Part shown: in pieces, positions 28,964 through 38,053 of the stretch
How positions within the stretch are numbered: the stretch's first letter is position 1
Layout: each line of letters opens with the position of its first letter
Assembly: GCF_009789575.1 (NCBI RefSeq)
Contig: NZ_CP046908.1
Location: 2,831,001-2,895,000 of the forward strand
Reading direction: 5' to 3'
Source of the DNA: Stappia indica
Lineage (GTDB): Bacteria > Pseudomonadota > Alphaproteobacteria > Rhizobiales > Stappiaceae
DNA: 64,000 nucleotides
Notes under the pieces: generated by a model
Databases searched by the model: none
The model's input: the letters and a program-made list of their open reading frames with translations, nothing else
What the model was told of the DNA's origin: nothing
Position numbers and translations under genes: made by a program

Positions 28964-29980
28964 TCAGGCCTTCTCGTATTTCTCGACCGTCTGCTCGATG
29001 GCGCCGAAGACCGAATGGCCGTCCGCATCCTGCATCTCGATCCGCACCGTGTCGCCGAAGCGCATGAACGGCGTCTTCGCCGCGCCGGTCTCGATGGTCT
29101 CGATCATCCGGATCTCGGCGATGCAGGAATATCCAACGCCGCCTTCGGCCACCGGCTTGCCGGGGCCGCCGTCCATCTTGTTCGACACCGTGCCCGAGCC
29201 GACGATGGCGCCGGCCGACAGCGGCCGGGTCTTCGCCGCATGGGCGATAAGGGTCGGGAAGTCGAAAGTCATGTCGACGCCGGCGTTGGCCCGGCCGAAG
29301 GGCTGGCCGTTCAGGTCGACGCGCAGCGGCAGGTGCACCTTGCCGCCGTCCCAGGCCTCGCCCAGCTCGTCCGGCGTCACCGCGACCGGCGAGAAGGCGG
29401 AGGAGGGCTTGGACTGGAAGAAGCCGAAGCCCTTGCCGAGCTCGGCCGGGATCAGGCCGCGCAGCGACACGTCGTTGACCAGCATGACCAGGCGGATGGC
29501 CGCGCGCGCCTCCTCAAGGGTGGCGCCCATCGGCACGTCGCCGGTGATCACGGCGACCTCGCCCTCCATGTCGATACCGAAGGCCTCGTCGGCCATGCGG
29601 ATCGGCTCGCGCGGGGCGAGGAAGGCGTCGGAGCCGCCCTGATACATCAGCGGGTCGGTCCAGAAGCTCGCCGGCATCTCGGCATTGCGCGCCTTGCGGA
29701 CCAGCTCCACGTGATTGACGTAGGCCGAGCCGTCCGCCCACTGGTAGGCGCGCGGCAGCGGCGACAATGCGTCGTGCTCGTGGAAGCGCAGGCTCGGCAC
29801 CGCGTCGTGCTCGAGGCTCTCGGCGAGCGTCGCCAGCTTCGGCGCGACCTCGTCCCAGTTGTCGAGGGCGGCCTGCAGCGTCGGTGCGATGTGGCCGGCC
29901 TCGGTGCAGCGCGTCAGCGATGTGTTGACGAGGACGAGCTTGCCGTCGCGGCTGCCGTCGCGAAGTGTAGCGAGTTTCAT
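28964..29980 (-). CDS. Fumarylacetoacetate hydrolase family protein
   Basis: 338 residues, FAH fold. Characteristic blocks are MEGEVAVITGDVP, LVMLVNDVSLRGL, FFQSKPSSAFSPVAVTPDELGEAW and FPTLIAHAAKTRPLSAGAIVGSGTVSNK, including the acidic metal ligands. It cleaves carbon-carbon bonds in 1,3-diketo acids. Next to homogentisate dioxygenase, it most probably hydrolyses fumarylacetoacetate or maleylacetoacetate. It starts 3 bp after hmgA stops. No maleylacetoacetate isomerase is seen in the window. Confidence 0.88.
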   Translation of the reverse strand: MKLATLRDGSRDGKLVLVNTSLTRCTEAGHIAPTLQAALDNWDEVAPKLATLAESLEHDAVPSLRFHEHDALSPLPRAYQWADGSAYVNHVELVRKARNAEMPASFWTDPLMYQGGSDAFLAPREPIRMADEAFGIDMEGEVAVITGDVPMGATLEEARAAIRLVMLVNDVSLRGLIPAELGKGFGFFQSKPSSAFSPVAVTPDELGEAWDGGKVHLPLRVDLNGQPFGRANAGVDMTFDFPTLIAHAAKTRPLSAGAIVGSGTVSNKMDGGPGKPVAEGGVGYSCIAEIRMIETIETGAAKTPFMRFGDTVRIEMQDADGHSVFGAIEQTVEKYEKA

Positions 29981-29983
29981 GGC

Positions 29984-31309
29984 TTAGTCCCAGTTGCCCT
30001 CGAGGGTGCCGTCGAAGCGCTTCTTCAGCTGCGACCAGCAGTCGAGGTAGTTGTCCTGCAGGGTGTCGAGTTCCGCCGCGAAGCGCGTGAGGTGCTGCGG
30101 GAAGCGGGTCTCGAACATGAACGCCATGGTGCCCGTCAGCTTCTGCGGCTTCAACTCGGCGCGGCTCGCCTTCTCGAAGCCGTCGGCATCGGGTCCGTGC
30201 GGCAGCATCATGTTGTGAAGGCTCATGCCGCCGGGCAAGAAACCTTCCTCCTTGGCGTCGTAGCGGCCGTAGATCAGCCCCATGAACTCCGACATGATGT
30301 TGCGATGGTACCACGGCGGGCGGAAGGAGTGCTCCGCGACCATCCAGCGCTCGGGGAAGATGACGAAGTCGATATTCGCCGTGCCTTCCTCGCCGGACGG
30401 GGCCGTCAGCACCGTGAAGATTGACGGATCGGGGTGATCGAACAGGATCGCGCCGACCGGCGAATACGTGGTGAGGTCGTACTTGTAGGGCGCGTAGTTG
30501 CCGTGCCAGGCGACCACGTCGAGCGGCGAGGCGTCGAGCTTGGTCTCGTGGAAGCGGCCGCACCACTTCACGACCAGCCGGCACGGGCCTTCCTTGTCCT
30601 CGAACCAGGCGACCGGGGTCTTGAAGTCGCGCGGGTTGGCAAGGCAGTTGGCGCCGATCGGGCCGCGGTCGGGCAGGGTGAACTTGGCGCCGTAATTCTC
30701 GCAGGCATAGCCGCGCGCCTTGCCGTCCAGCAATTCGACGCGGAACACCATGCCGCGCGGGATCACGCAGATCTCCTTGGGCACCACATCCATCACGCCG
30801 AGCTCGGTGGCGATGCGCAGGCCGCCTTCCTGCGGCACGATCAGCAGCTCGCCGTCGGCGTTGAAGAAATACTCGTCCACCATGTCGGTATTGGCGACAT
30901 AGACATGGCTCGCCATGCCGGCCTGGCCGTTGACGTCGCCGGCCGTGGTCATGGTGCGCATGCCGGTCAGGAACGTCACCGGCGTCTGCGGGATCGGCAC
31001 CGGGTCCCAGCGCAGCTGGCCGAGCGCCAGCGAATGGTCGTCGACCGCCGGCGCGCTCTTCCACTCGGGCAGGGAGACGGGCGAGAAGCGTCCGGAATGC
31101 TTGACCGACGGGCGGATGCGATAGAGCCAGGACCGCTCGTTGGTGCCGCGCGGGGCGGTGAACGGCGAGCCGGAAAGCTGTTCGGCATAAAGGCCGTAGG
31201 GCGCGCGCTGGGGCGAGTTCTGCCCCTGTGGCAGGGCGCCGGGCAGGGCTTCGGTCTCGAAATCGTTGCCGAAGCCCGACATGTAGGCCGGGGTATTCGA
31301 AAGCGTCAT
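29984..31309 (-). CDS. hmgA: Homogentisate 1,2-dioxygenase
   Basis: 441 residues. Opens the homogentisate ring to maleylacetoacetate with non-heme Fe(II). Family start [19 protein letters not shown], central RGMVFRV block, and the iron site [15 protein letters not shown] (His and Glu) with [14 protein letters not shown] (His). Start ATG 31309; an upstream ATG at 31375 would include the operator region and is unlikely. First gene of the minus-strand cluster, divergent from a MarR regulator. Confidence 0.95.
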   Translation of the reverse strand: MTLSNTPAYMSGFGNDFETEALPGALPQGQNSPQRAPYGLYAEQLSGSPFTAPRGTNERSWLYRIRPSVKHSGRFSPVSLPEWKSAPAVDDHSLALGQLRWDPVPIPQTPVTFLTGMRTMTTAGDVNGQAGMASHVYVANTDMVDEYFFNADGELLIVPQEGGLRIATELGVMDVVPKEICVIPRGMVFRVELLDGKARGYACENYGAKFTLPDRGPIGANCLANPRDFKTPVAWFEDKEGPCRLVVKWCGRFHETKLDASPLDVVAWHGNYAPYKYDLTTYSPVGAILFDHPDPSIFTVLTAPSGEEGTANIDFVIFPERWMVAEHSFRPPWYHRNIMSEFMGLIYGRYDAKEEGFLPGGMSLHNMMLPHGPDADGFEKASRAELKPQKLTGTMAFMFETRFPQHLTRFAAELDTLQDNYLDCWSQLKKRFDGTLEGNWD

Positions 31310-31333
31310 GTCCGATCCCTCCTGATCCAGACA

Positions 31334-31376
31334 GTTGATAGTTGCGTGTGTAACTGTTTTGTCCGAAACTATCAAC
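31334..31376. promoter_or_regulatory. Operator/promoter between hmgA and the MarR gene
   Basis: A perfect 10-bp inverted repeat, GTTGATAGTT (31334-31343) and AACTATCAAC (31367-31376), with centres 33 bp apart. AGTT-N8-AACT occurs between them (31340-31355). A hmgA promoter fits the minus strand: TTGATA (31375-31370), 17 bp, TACACA (31352-31347), so both boxes lie within the repeat. The divergent MarR protein is the likely ligand-responsive repressor. Confidence 0.7.
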
Positions 31377-31421
31377 GTGCGAAGATACCGCCGGCCGATT
31401 TTGTCGAAACAAGGGACGCAA

Positions 31422-31865
31422 ATGACCGGACGCCTGCCGCTTGACGAGTTTCTGCCCTACCGCCTGGTCAGGGCGTCCGAACTGGTCAGCCGGCGTTTCG
31501 CCGCCCGTTACCGGGCCGCCTACGGCATCAGCCGGCCGGAATGGCGCACCTTCGCGATCCTCGGCCAGCTCGGCGGCACCACGGCGACGGAGATTGGCCG
31601 CCGCTCGACCATGCACAAGACCAAGGTGAGCCGCGCGGTCGCGGCGCTGGAAAAGCGCGGCTGGCTGTCGCGCACCACCGACGAGGCGGACCGCCGAGCC
31701 GAGCAGCTGGAGCTTACGGCGGAAGGCGCCAAGGTCTATGGCGAGCTGGTGGCGCTCGCCCGCTCGTTCCAGGCAGAACTGCTACGCGACCTCGGCTTCG
31801 AGGCCGCCGACCGGCTCGACGCCGGGCTTTCGGCGGTGGAGAAGCGCTTCCTCCGCGAGGAGTGA
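31422..31865 (+). CDS. MarR family regulator of the homogentisate cluster
   Basis: 147 residues, one winged helix: [53 protein letters not shown] is the classical MarR recognition helix and DxRxxxL wing. Start ATG 31422 after AAGGGACG. Divergent from hmgA with a perfect inverted repeat between them, so it probably represses the cluster and releases DNA on binding an aromatic intermediate such as homogentisate. Confidence 0.88.
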   Translation: MTGRLPLDEFLPYRLVRASELVSRRFAARYRAAYGISRPEWRTFAILGQLGGTTATEIGRRSTMHKTKVSRAVAALEKRGWLSRTTDEADRRAEQLELTAEGAKVYGELVALARSFQAELLRDLGFEAADRLDAGLSAVEKRFLREE

Positions 31866-31866
31866 T

Positions 31867-31891
31867 CCTGCGCCCCTCCGGTGGGCGCAGG
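31867..31891. terminator. Hairpin between the MarR gene and polA (convergent)
   Basis: Nine-base-pair stem, CCTGCGCCC with GGGCGCAGG, seven-base loop. No T-run follows, so termination would be Rho-assisted or the element serves as a 3' stabiliser. It lies just after the MarR stop and before the polA stop at 31906. Confidence 0.5.
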
Positions 31892-31905
31892 CAGGGCAAG
31901 GGGCG

Positions 31906-34900
31906 TCAGTGCGCCTCGTCCCAGTTGTCGGCGGCGCGGGCATCCACATGCAGCGGCACGGAGAGCGTCACGGCCGGTTCGGCCGCCGTTTCCATGACCT
32001 CGCGCACCAGGGCGATGGTTGTGCCCACCTCCGCTTCCGGCACCTCGAAGATCAGCTCGTCATGCACCTGCAGCAGCATGCGGGCGGTAAGCCTTGAGGC
32101 CGACAGCCGGTCCTCCATGCGGATCATCGCCCGGCGCAGGATGTCGGCGGCCGAGCCCTGGATCGGCGCGTTGATCGCCGCGCGCTCGTAGAAGGCGCGG
32201 TGGTTCGGGTTGGAGGTGTTCACCTCCGGATAATGCGCCCGGCGGCCGAAGATCGTCGTCACGTAGCCATTGGCATGAACGAACTTCTTCGTCTCCTCCA
32301 TGTAGTCGCGAATGCCCGGGAAGCGCTTGAAATAGGTCGAGATGTACTCCGCCGCCTCGCCCCGCGGGATGCCGAGCTGGGCGGCGAGACCGAAGGCCGA
32401 GATGCCGTAGATGATGCCGAAATTGATCGCCTTGGCCCGGCGGCGGACCATCGGGTCCATGCCCTCGATGGGCACGCCGAACATTTCCGAAGCGGTCATG
32501 GCATGGATGTCGAGCCCTTCGGAGAAGGCCTGCTTGAGCTGGCCGATGTCGGCCATGTGGGCAAGCACGCGCAGCTCGATCTGGCTGTAGTCGGCCGAGA
32601 CCAGCTTCATGCCCTTCTCGGCGACGAAGGCCTTGCGGATCTTGCGGCCGGCTTCCGTGCGAACCGGAATGTTCTGCAGGTTCGGCTCGGACGAGGACAG
32701 GCGGCCGGTCGTCGTCGCTGCCAGCGCGTAGGACGTGTGCACGCGCCCGGTCTGCGGATTGACGAAGCCGGGCAGCGCGTCCGAATAGGTGGACTTGAGC
32801 TTGGAGAGCTGCCGCCATTCGACGATGCGCGAAGGCAGCTCGTGCCCTTCGGCGGCCAGGTCGTCGAGCACGGAGACCGAGGTCGACCAGGCGCCGGTCT
32901 TGGTCTTCTTGCCGCCGGGCAGGCCCATCTTGCCGAACAGGATGTCGCCGAGCTGCTTCGGGCTGCCTATGTTGAAGCTCTCGCCGGCGAGCTCGTGGAT
33001 CTCGGATTCCAGTGCCGCCATGCCTTGCGCGAAATCGCCGGACAGGCGCGACAGCATCTGCCGGTCGATGGAGATGCCGCGCTCCTCCATGCGGGCGAGC
33101 ACCGGCACCATCGGCCGCTCCAGCCGCTCGTAGACGCCGGCCATGTGCTCCGCCGCAAGCCGCGGCTTGAGCACCTGCCACAGGCGCAGGGTGACGTCGG
33201 CATCCTCCGCCGCATAGGCGGAGGCCTTGTCGAGCGGCACCTTGTCGAAGGTGATCATCGACTTGCCGGAGCCGGCGACTTCCTTGAACGGGATCGGCGT
33301 GTGGCCGAGCCAGCGCTCGGAAAGCGCGTCCATGCCGTTGCCGCCCTTGCCGGCATCCAGCGCATAGGACAGCAGCATCGTATCGTCGAAGGGGGCGATC
33401 TCGATGCCGTAGCGCTTCAGCACCAGCCAGTCGTACTTGAGGTTCTGCGCGATCTTGAGGACGCCAGGGTCCTCCAGCAGCGGCTTGAGCACGGCAAGCG
33501 CCTCGCCCATGGCGATCTGGCCGGGGATCAGGCCGCCGCCGCCGAGCAGGTCGCCCTCGCCGTCCACATGACCGAGCGGGATGTAGCAGGCGCGTCCCGG
33601 CTGCGTTGCCAGCGACACGCCGACGAGTTCGGCCTGCATGGCATCGAGCGAGGTCGTTTCCGTGTCGACCGCCACATGGCCGAGCTCGGTCGCCTCCGCG
33701 ACCCAGGCCTTCAGCCGGTCGAGATCCATCACCGTCTCGTAGCCGGACGGGTCGACCTTCTGCGCGGCGGCCTGTGCGGCGGCGGCCTCGGCAACCGCCT
33801 GCGGGCGCCACAATCCGCCCTCGCCGGCTGCAGCGGATGCGGAGGCCGATGGTGTCGATCCGCTTGCCGGGGTGTCCGAGCTGGCGGCAGTACCTTCCGG
33901 CTGGGTCCCGGGGCCGCCCTCCATCATCCGACCCTTGCCGTCGGGCTCGTGCCAGCCGCGCACGACGAGGGTGGCCGGCTCGACGCCGGCAATGTCGAGG
34001 CCGGTGACCTCGGCGACCCGGCGGGTCAGGGTGGTGAACTCCATCGCCTTGAGGAAGGCGATGGCGCGGGTGCCGTCGAGCCCGTTGACGGTGAGCGTCT
34101 CCACCGGCTGCTCGACCGGCACGTCCTCCTTCAGCGTCACCAGCTGCTTGGAGATGCGCGCCTGGTCGGCAAAGGCGATGAGGTTCTCGCGGCGCTTGGC
34201 CTGCTTGATCGTGTCGGCCTTGGACAGCAGCGTCTCCAGGTCGCCGAACTCGCTGACCAGGAGGGCGGCGGTCTTCAGGCCGATGCCCGGTACGCCCGGC
34301 ACGTTGTCGACGCTGTCGCCGGCCAGCGCCTGGACCTCGATCACCTTGTCCGGACCGACGCCGAATTTCTCGAACACCTCGGCCTCGCCGAAGATCTTGT
34401 TCTTCATGGTGTCGATCATGCCGATGCGCGGACCGATCAGCTGCATCAGGTCCTTGTCGCCGGAGGCGATGGTGACCCGCGCGCCCGCCGCCGCCGCCGC
34501 GCGGGCATAGGTGGCGATCAGGTCGTCGGCCTCGAAGCCTTCCTGCTCGATGCAATGGACCGAAAAGGCGCGTGTGGCCTCGCGGATCAGGCCGAACTGG
34601 GGGATCAGGTCCTCCGGCGGCTCCGGGCGCTGGGCCTTGTACTGGGGATAGATCTCGTTGCGGAACGTCTTCGCCGAATGGTCGAAGATCACCGCCATAT
34701 GGGTCGGCTCGTCGCCTTCCTCCGGGGTCAGCCCTTCCTGCAGCAGCTTCCACAGCATGTTGCAGAAGCCGGAGACCGCACCGACCGGCAGGCCGTCGGA
34801 CTTGCGCGTCAAGGGCGGCAGCGCGTGATAGGCGCGGAAGATGAACGTGGAGCCGTCGACCAGGATCAGGTGGTCGTCGGCGGTGAGGGCGGAGGCGGCT

Positions 34901-34911
34901 TCGTTCGACAT
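31906..34911 (-). CDS. polA: DNA polymerase I
   Basis: About 1001 residues. Three domains in order: 5'-3' exonuclease (from LILVDGSTFIFRAYHALPPL; IASGDKDLMQLI), 3'-5' proofreading exonuclease with DTETTSLD intact, and family A polymerase (ADYSQIELRVLAHM, RRAKAINFGIIYGISAFGL, and the final QVHDELIFE). Roles are Okazaki fragment maturation and repair. A low-complexity Ser/Ala/Gly/Thr-rich linker of about 50 residues separates the first two domains. ATG 34911 (MSNEAAS) is chosen; ATGs at 34923 and 34935 are possible. Confidence 0.95.
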   Translation of the reverse strand: MSNEAASALTADDHLILVDGSTFIFRAYHALPPLTRKSDGLPVGAVSGFCNMLWKLLQEGLTPEEGDEPTHMAVIFDHSAKTFRNEIYPQYKAQRPEPPEDLIPQFGLIREATRAFSVHCIEQEGFEADDLIATYARAAAAAGARVTIASGDKDLMQLIGPRIGMIDTMKNKIFGEAEVFEKFGVGPDKVIEVQALAGDSVDNVPGVPGIGLKTAALLVSEFGDLETLLSKADTIKQAKRRENLIAFADQARISKQLVTLKEDVPVEQPVETLTVNGLDGTRAIAFLKAMEFTTLTRRVAEVTGLDIAGVEPATLVVRGWHEPDGKGRMMEGGPGTQPEGTAASSDTPASGSTPSASASAAAGEGGLWRPQAVAEAAAAQAAAQKVDPSGYETVMDLDRLKAWVAEATELGHVAVDTETTSLDAMQAELVGVSLATQPGRACYIPLGHVDGEGDLLGGGGLIPGQIAMGEALAVLKPLLEDPGVLKIAQNLKYDWLVLKRYGIEIAPFDDTMLLSYALDAGKGGNGMDALSERWLGHTPIPFKEVAGSGKSMITFDKVPLDKASAYAAEDADVTLRLWQVLKPRLAAEHMAGVYERLERPMVPVLARMEERGISIDRQMLSRLSGDFAQGMAALESEIHELAGESFNIGSPKQLGDILFGKMGLPGGKKTKTGAWSTSVSVLDDLAAEGHELPSRIVEWRQLSKLKSTYSDALPGFVNPQTGRVHTSYALAATTTGRLSSSEPNLQNIPVRTEAGRKIRKAFVAEKGMKLVSADYSQIELRVLAHMADIGQLKQAFSEGLDIHAMTASEMFGVPIEGMDPMVRRRAKAINFGIIYGISAFGLAAQLGIPRGEAAEYISTYFKRFPGIRDYMEETKKFVHANGYVTTIFGRRAHYPEVNTSNPNHRAFYERAAINAPIQGSAADILRRAMIRMEDRLSASRLTARMLLQVHDELIFEVPEAEVGTTIALVREVMETAAEPAVTLSVPLHVDARAADNWDEAH

Positions 34912-35013
34912 GGCGCGGATCATGCCCGCAGGCACCAGATTTTGGAAGAGCCGCCGCCCTTCTTTGCTACCTGAAGATCGCTAGATCAACAGGCAAAAGC
35001 ATATGTATTTGTT

Positions 35014-35029
35014 CTGGCCTTCGGGCCAG
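35014..35029. terminator. CTGGCC-TTCG-GGCCAG hairpin at the 3' end of the small AT-rich gene
   Basis: Perfect 6-bp stem closed by a UUCG-type tetraloop on the plus strand, two bases past the stop of the small minus-strand gene. No U-run follows on the minus strand, so the role may be RNA stability rather than termination. Confidence 0.4.
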
Positions 35030-35031
35030 GC

Positions 35032-35232
35032 TCAATGGTTGTTTTGTGAATAGACGGTCTGTCGGTTGTCGTATATTTCGATTTCCATGTATCCGAAGAA
35101 ATATTTGAACTGCCAGTATACGAGGTATGGTAGAAAAATACCCAATGTTATGATCGAAAGAACAATAAGCCCAATAGATGTGAAAAAGAATTCCCAGAAG
35201 CTTCCTGTGAATATGATCTTGCCTTTTATCAT
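35032..35232 (-). CDS. Small AT-rich inner-membrane protein (DUF898-like fragment)
   Basis: 66 residues if started at ATG 35232, which has an AAGGAG site nine bases upstream; a TTG at 35295 directly after the acyltransferase stop would give 87. One long hydrophobic stretch, FFFTSIGLIVLSIITLGIFLPYLVYW, then FKYFFGYMEIEIYDN. The TLGIFLPYLVY pattern recalls DUF898/DUF6693-type membrane proteins, but only part of such a domain is present. Base composition is strikingly AT-rich compared with every neighbour, suggesting recent acquisition. Function unknown. Confidence 0.6.
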   Translation of the reverse strand: MIKGKIIFTGSFWEFFFTSIGLIVLSIITLGIFLPYLVYWQFKYFFGYMEIEIYDNRQTVYSQNNH

Positions 35233-35295
35233 CTTGAGCATCTCCTTGAAGCGGATGTTCAAGACGTTAAAGATTGTATTTCCGTACGTAAACAA

Positions 35296-36357
35296 CTATT
35301 CCGCCGCCTGCGCGACCGGGCGGCGCGGCGTGTCGCGCTCCAGCCGTGCCCAGCCGGGGCGGCGGAACAGGAACCAGCCATAGCCGGTGCGTTCGATCAG
35401 CCACAGCAGCACCAGCGGGGCGATGACGCCGGCGGCGGTGACGATCACCGAGATCGTGCCGATGTCGGGAATGATGCCGGTCTTCAGCAGCACGACGCGG
35501 GTAACCGCCATGGGGAAGAAGAAGGCGAGATAGATGACGATTGAGTTGCGCCCGCAATAGGCGAGCGGCGCGGCCGCGCCCGCCTGCGTCAGCAGCGCCG
35601 AGGTGACGATCACCGCCAGCGCGCCGGCCGTGCCGAGCGCCAGGCTGACCAGGGGCAGGTCGGCAAACCCGTTGAACACCAGGAGGCCGTTGACGACGCC
35701 CCAGGCGAGCAGGCCGGCAATGCCCACGGTCATGTTGCGGCGGGCCCAGTCGGCCAGTGCGAAGGCCCGGGTGGCGAAGATGTAGCCGGCGTAGAAATAG
35801 ACGTAGCGCGAGCTGAATTCGTCGATCAGCACCGATCCGGTCGAGATCGGGGCGGTCTGCAGCACGGCGGCTGCGGCGAGCACCAGCTGCCACGGCACGC
35901 CGCGGTCGTGCAGAACCTTGGTGATCACGAACATCACCGGCAGCATGTAGATGAACCACAGCGTGCCGAAAGGCTGGACATAGGCGAGAAGATACTCGCC
36001 CAGCACGCTGCCCCATCCGGTTTCGGCCGCGATGGACGGCGCCTTGACCGCGAACTGGATCGTCAGCCAGAGCACGTAGAAATAGGCGAAGTGGACCACC
36101 TTGCGGTCGAGATAGCGGCGCCAGGGCCGGTCGATGACCAGCGCCAGGAACAGGCCCGAGATCATGAAGAAGTCCGGCATGCGGAACGGACGGGCGAACT
36201 CCACCACCAGTCCCATCCAGCCTTCCAGGCCGGCGGCTTTCTCGACGCCCAGCGTCGAATGCATCATCACCACGAAGACGATGCAAAGCCCCTTGGCCGT
36301 GTCGACCCAGTCGACGCGTCCGGTGGCGCCGGCGATGTCCCTCTCCCGACCGGTCAT
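35296..36357 (-). CDS. Acyltransferase 3 family membrane protein
   Basis: 353 residues with about ten membrane helices. Starts RVDWVDTAKGLCIVFVVMMHSTLG, the family N-terminal signature with the catalytic His of helix 1, followed by ARPFRMPDFFMISGLFLALVIDRPWRRYLDRKVV. Such enzymes O-acylate extracytoplasmic sugars such as peptidoglycan, glucans or lipopolysaccharide; Rhizobiales homologues modify surface glycans. No glycan-synthesis gene adjoins it, so the substrate is open. Confidence 0.85.
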   Translation of the reverse strand: MTGRERDIAGATGRVDWVDTAKGLCIVFVVMMHSTLGVEKAAGLEGWMGLVVEFARPFRMPDFFMISGLFLALVIDRPWRRYLDRKVVHFAYFYVLWLTIQFAVKAPSIAAETGWGSVLGEYLLAYVQPFGTLWFIYMLPVMFVITKVLHDRGVPWQLVLAAAAVLQTAPISTGSVLIDEFSSRYVYFYAGYIFATRAFALADWARRNMTVGIAGLLAWGVVNGLLVFNGFADLPLVSLALGTAGALAVIVTSALLTQAGAAAPLAYCGRNSIVIYLAFFFPMAVTRVVLLKTGIIPDIGTISVIVTAAGVIAPLVLLWLIERTGYGWFLFRRPGWARLERDTPRRPVAQAAE

Positions 36358-36417
36358 GTCGTCCAGGCTCCCGCTTGTCTTTCCCGAACGGGCACCTTGC
36401 AGAAGACGGGTGTATCG

Positions 36418-36429
36418 CGGGTTAACCCG
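36418..36429. promoter_or_regulatory. 12-bp perfect palindrome upstream of the acyltransferase gene
   Basis: CGGGTTAACCCG lies 61-72 bp upstream of the acyltransferase start. A perfect palindrome in a promoter-sized gap is a reasonable operator candidate, but no regulator gene is adjacent. Confidence 0.3.
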
Positions 36430-36460
36430 ATTTCACGATTTGGTGAGACGCGGCAAGCGG

Positions 36461-36988
36461 TCAGGGGCGGTCGCTCCGTCCGTCGCCGATCTGTCCCCGC
36501 CATGGGGAGGAGCCGTCCGGCCCGCGTCCGCCCTTGCCGTCGCCATCGATGTCGGCCCAGTCGTCCCGGTCGAGGTCGACCACGCCTTCGCCCTGGCCTT
36601 TCCGCCGGGCGCCGGCCCGCACCACGGTCACCTTCGCGTTGCGGACCATGATCCGTGCGATGGCGGCCCGCAGCGGCGGCACGAAGAGAAGCAGGCCGAG
36701 GGCGTCGGTGACGAAGCCGGGGATCAGCAGCAGCACGCTGGCGACGACGATCAGCGCGCCTTGCATGATGTCCTCGCCGGGCACCTGGCCGCGATCCATC
36801 TCGGCGCGCACGCGCCGCAGCAGCGACAGGCCCTGCAATCGCAGCATCAAGCTGCCGGCGACCGCCGTTGCGATGGTCAGCAGCACCGTCGGTACCGCGC
36901 CGATTTCCGAGCCGACCTCGACGAAGACGAGGATCTCGAGGAGGGGGAGGCCGATGATGGCGAGAAGGATGAACAGTCCGATGGGCAT
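36461..36988 (-). CDS. fxsA: FxsA family membrane protein
   Basis: 175 residues. The FxsA core is MPIGLFILLAIIGLPLLEILVFVEVGSEIGAVPTVLLTI, then GQVPGEDIMQGALIVVASVLLLIPGFVTDALGLLLFVPPLR, with three to four helices. A charged Asp/Gly/Arg-rich cytoplasmic tail ends the protein. In E. coli FxsA overproduction suppresses phage T7 exclusion by the F plasmid, but its normal role is unclear. Neighbour of the Tim44-like gene, a conserved Rhizobiales arrangement. Confidence 0.88.
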   Translation of the reverse strand: MPIGLFILLAIIGLPLLEILVFVEVGSEIGAVPTVLLTIATAVAGSLMLRLQGLSLLRRVRAEMDRGQVPGEDIMQGALIVVASVLLLIPGFVTDALGLLLFVPPLRAAIARIMVRNAKVTVVRAGARRKGQGEGVVDLDRDDWADIDGDGKGGRGPDGSSPWRGQIGDGRSDRP

Positions 36989-37320
36989 GGCGTGCGCGAC
37001 AGGGTCCCGTGATGATGTGTGCTCAGGTCTCGGCTCCCTCCCGGCACAGGGTGCCGTTGGGAGATATTCGCCTCTCAGTTAGGGACCAAGTGACGCAAAT
37101 GCGAGCTTTATGTGTTTTCGAATGACGAAAACAGCGTCCGACACTTGTCTTGGAGGCTGGATGTTGGTTCAAGGGGGCTTACATAAGCTAGGATGGGCGA
37201 TGCTGCGGCTTGCCCCGCGGGGCGCCGGTGCCGGCCCGCTGCACAGGCTGCAACGAACCCGACGGGCGGAATGCCGTGACGGCGTCTGCGACGCAATCGG
37301 CCGGATGTGAAACGGATCAT
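36989..37320. other. Divergent intergenic region fxsA / Tim44-like gene
   Basis: About 330 bp without a supportable gene. It holds a clear inverted repeat at 37113-37133 and presumably both divergent promoters. I see no confident -35/-10 pair. Confidence 0.5.
37113..37133. promoter_or_regulatory. Inverted repeat TGTTTTCG-AATGA-CGAAAACA
   Basis: Eight-base perfect arms around a five-base spacer, in the divergent gap between fxsA and the Tim44-like gene. The form suits a dimeric repressor/activator site or a short RNA hairpin. No nearby regulator except the XRE gene at 39780. Confidence 0.45.
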
Positions 37321-38034
37321 ATGTTCAACGACATCACCACTATCATCTTCCTGGTCCTGGCGGTCGTGATCTTCTTCAGGCTGCGCAGCGTTCTGGGGCG
37401 GCGCACCGGCAACGAGCGCCCGCCCTTCGATCCCTATTCCGCACCCGAGCGCGACAATGGTGCCGGCGGTCCCGCCCAGGACGACAACGTCATCCCGCTG
37501 CCCGGACAGGCGGCCCCGCAGGGCGGACCGTCGCCGGCTCCGGCCTCGGCGACGCTCGACAAGGTGGCGCCGGAGGGAAGCGCGCTCAACCAGGCCCTCC
37601 GCCAGATCCTGTCCGTCGACCGCTCCTTCGAGCCCCAGGGCTTCCTGCAGGGCGCCCGCGCGGCCTATGAGATGATCGTCACCGCCTTCGCCAACGGCGA
37701 CCGCAAGACGCTGAAGAACTTGCTCTCGAAGGAAGTCTACGATGGCTTCGTCGCGGCGATTTCCGACCGCGAGTCGCGCGGCGAGACCATCGAGTCCACC
37801 TTCGTCGGCATCGACAAGGCGGACATCGTCGAAGCCGCGCTGAAGGGCTCCACCGCGCAGGTGACCGTAAAGTTCCGCTCCGAGCTGATCTCTGCCACCC
37901 GCGACCGCGACGGCGCCATCGTCGACGGCGATCCGAACGCGGTCAGCGACGTCACCGACATCTGGACCTTTGCCCGCGATACCACCTCGCGGGATCCCAA
38001 CTGGCGTCTGGTGGCGACCGAATCGGTCGAGTGA
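37321..38034 (+). CDS. Tim44-like domain protein (TimA)
   Basis: 237 residues: an N-terminal membrane anchor (MFNDITTIIFLVLAVVIFFRLRSVLG), a Pro/Ala-rich linker and a C-terminal Tim44/MBA1-like NTF2-fold domain (SFEPQGFLQGARAAYEMIVTAFANGDRKTLKNLLSKEVYDGF...). Alphaproteobacterial TimA proteins are membrane-anchored relatives of mitochondrial Tim44, with a proposed role in membrane protein handling. Upstream of mltA, the usual order in Rhizobiales. Confidence 0.9.
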   Translation: MFNDITTIIFLVLAVVIFFRLRSVLGRRTGNERPPFDPYSAPERDNGAGGPAQDDNVIPLPGQAAPQGGPSPAPASATLDKVAPEGSALNQALRQILSVDRSFEPQGFLQGARAAYEMIVTAFANGDRKTLKNLLSKEVYDGFVAAISDRESRGETIESTFVGIDKADIVEAALKGSTAQVTVKFRSELISATRDRDGAIVDGDPNAVSDVTDIWTFARDTTSRDPNWRLVATESVE

Positions 38035-38053
38035 CTTGCGTGCTGCCGGCCGG

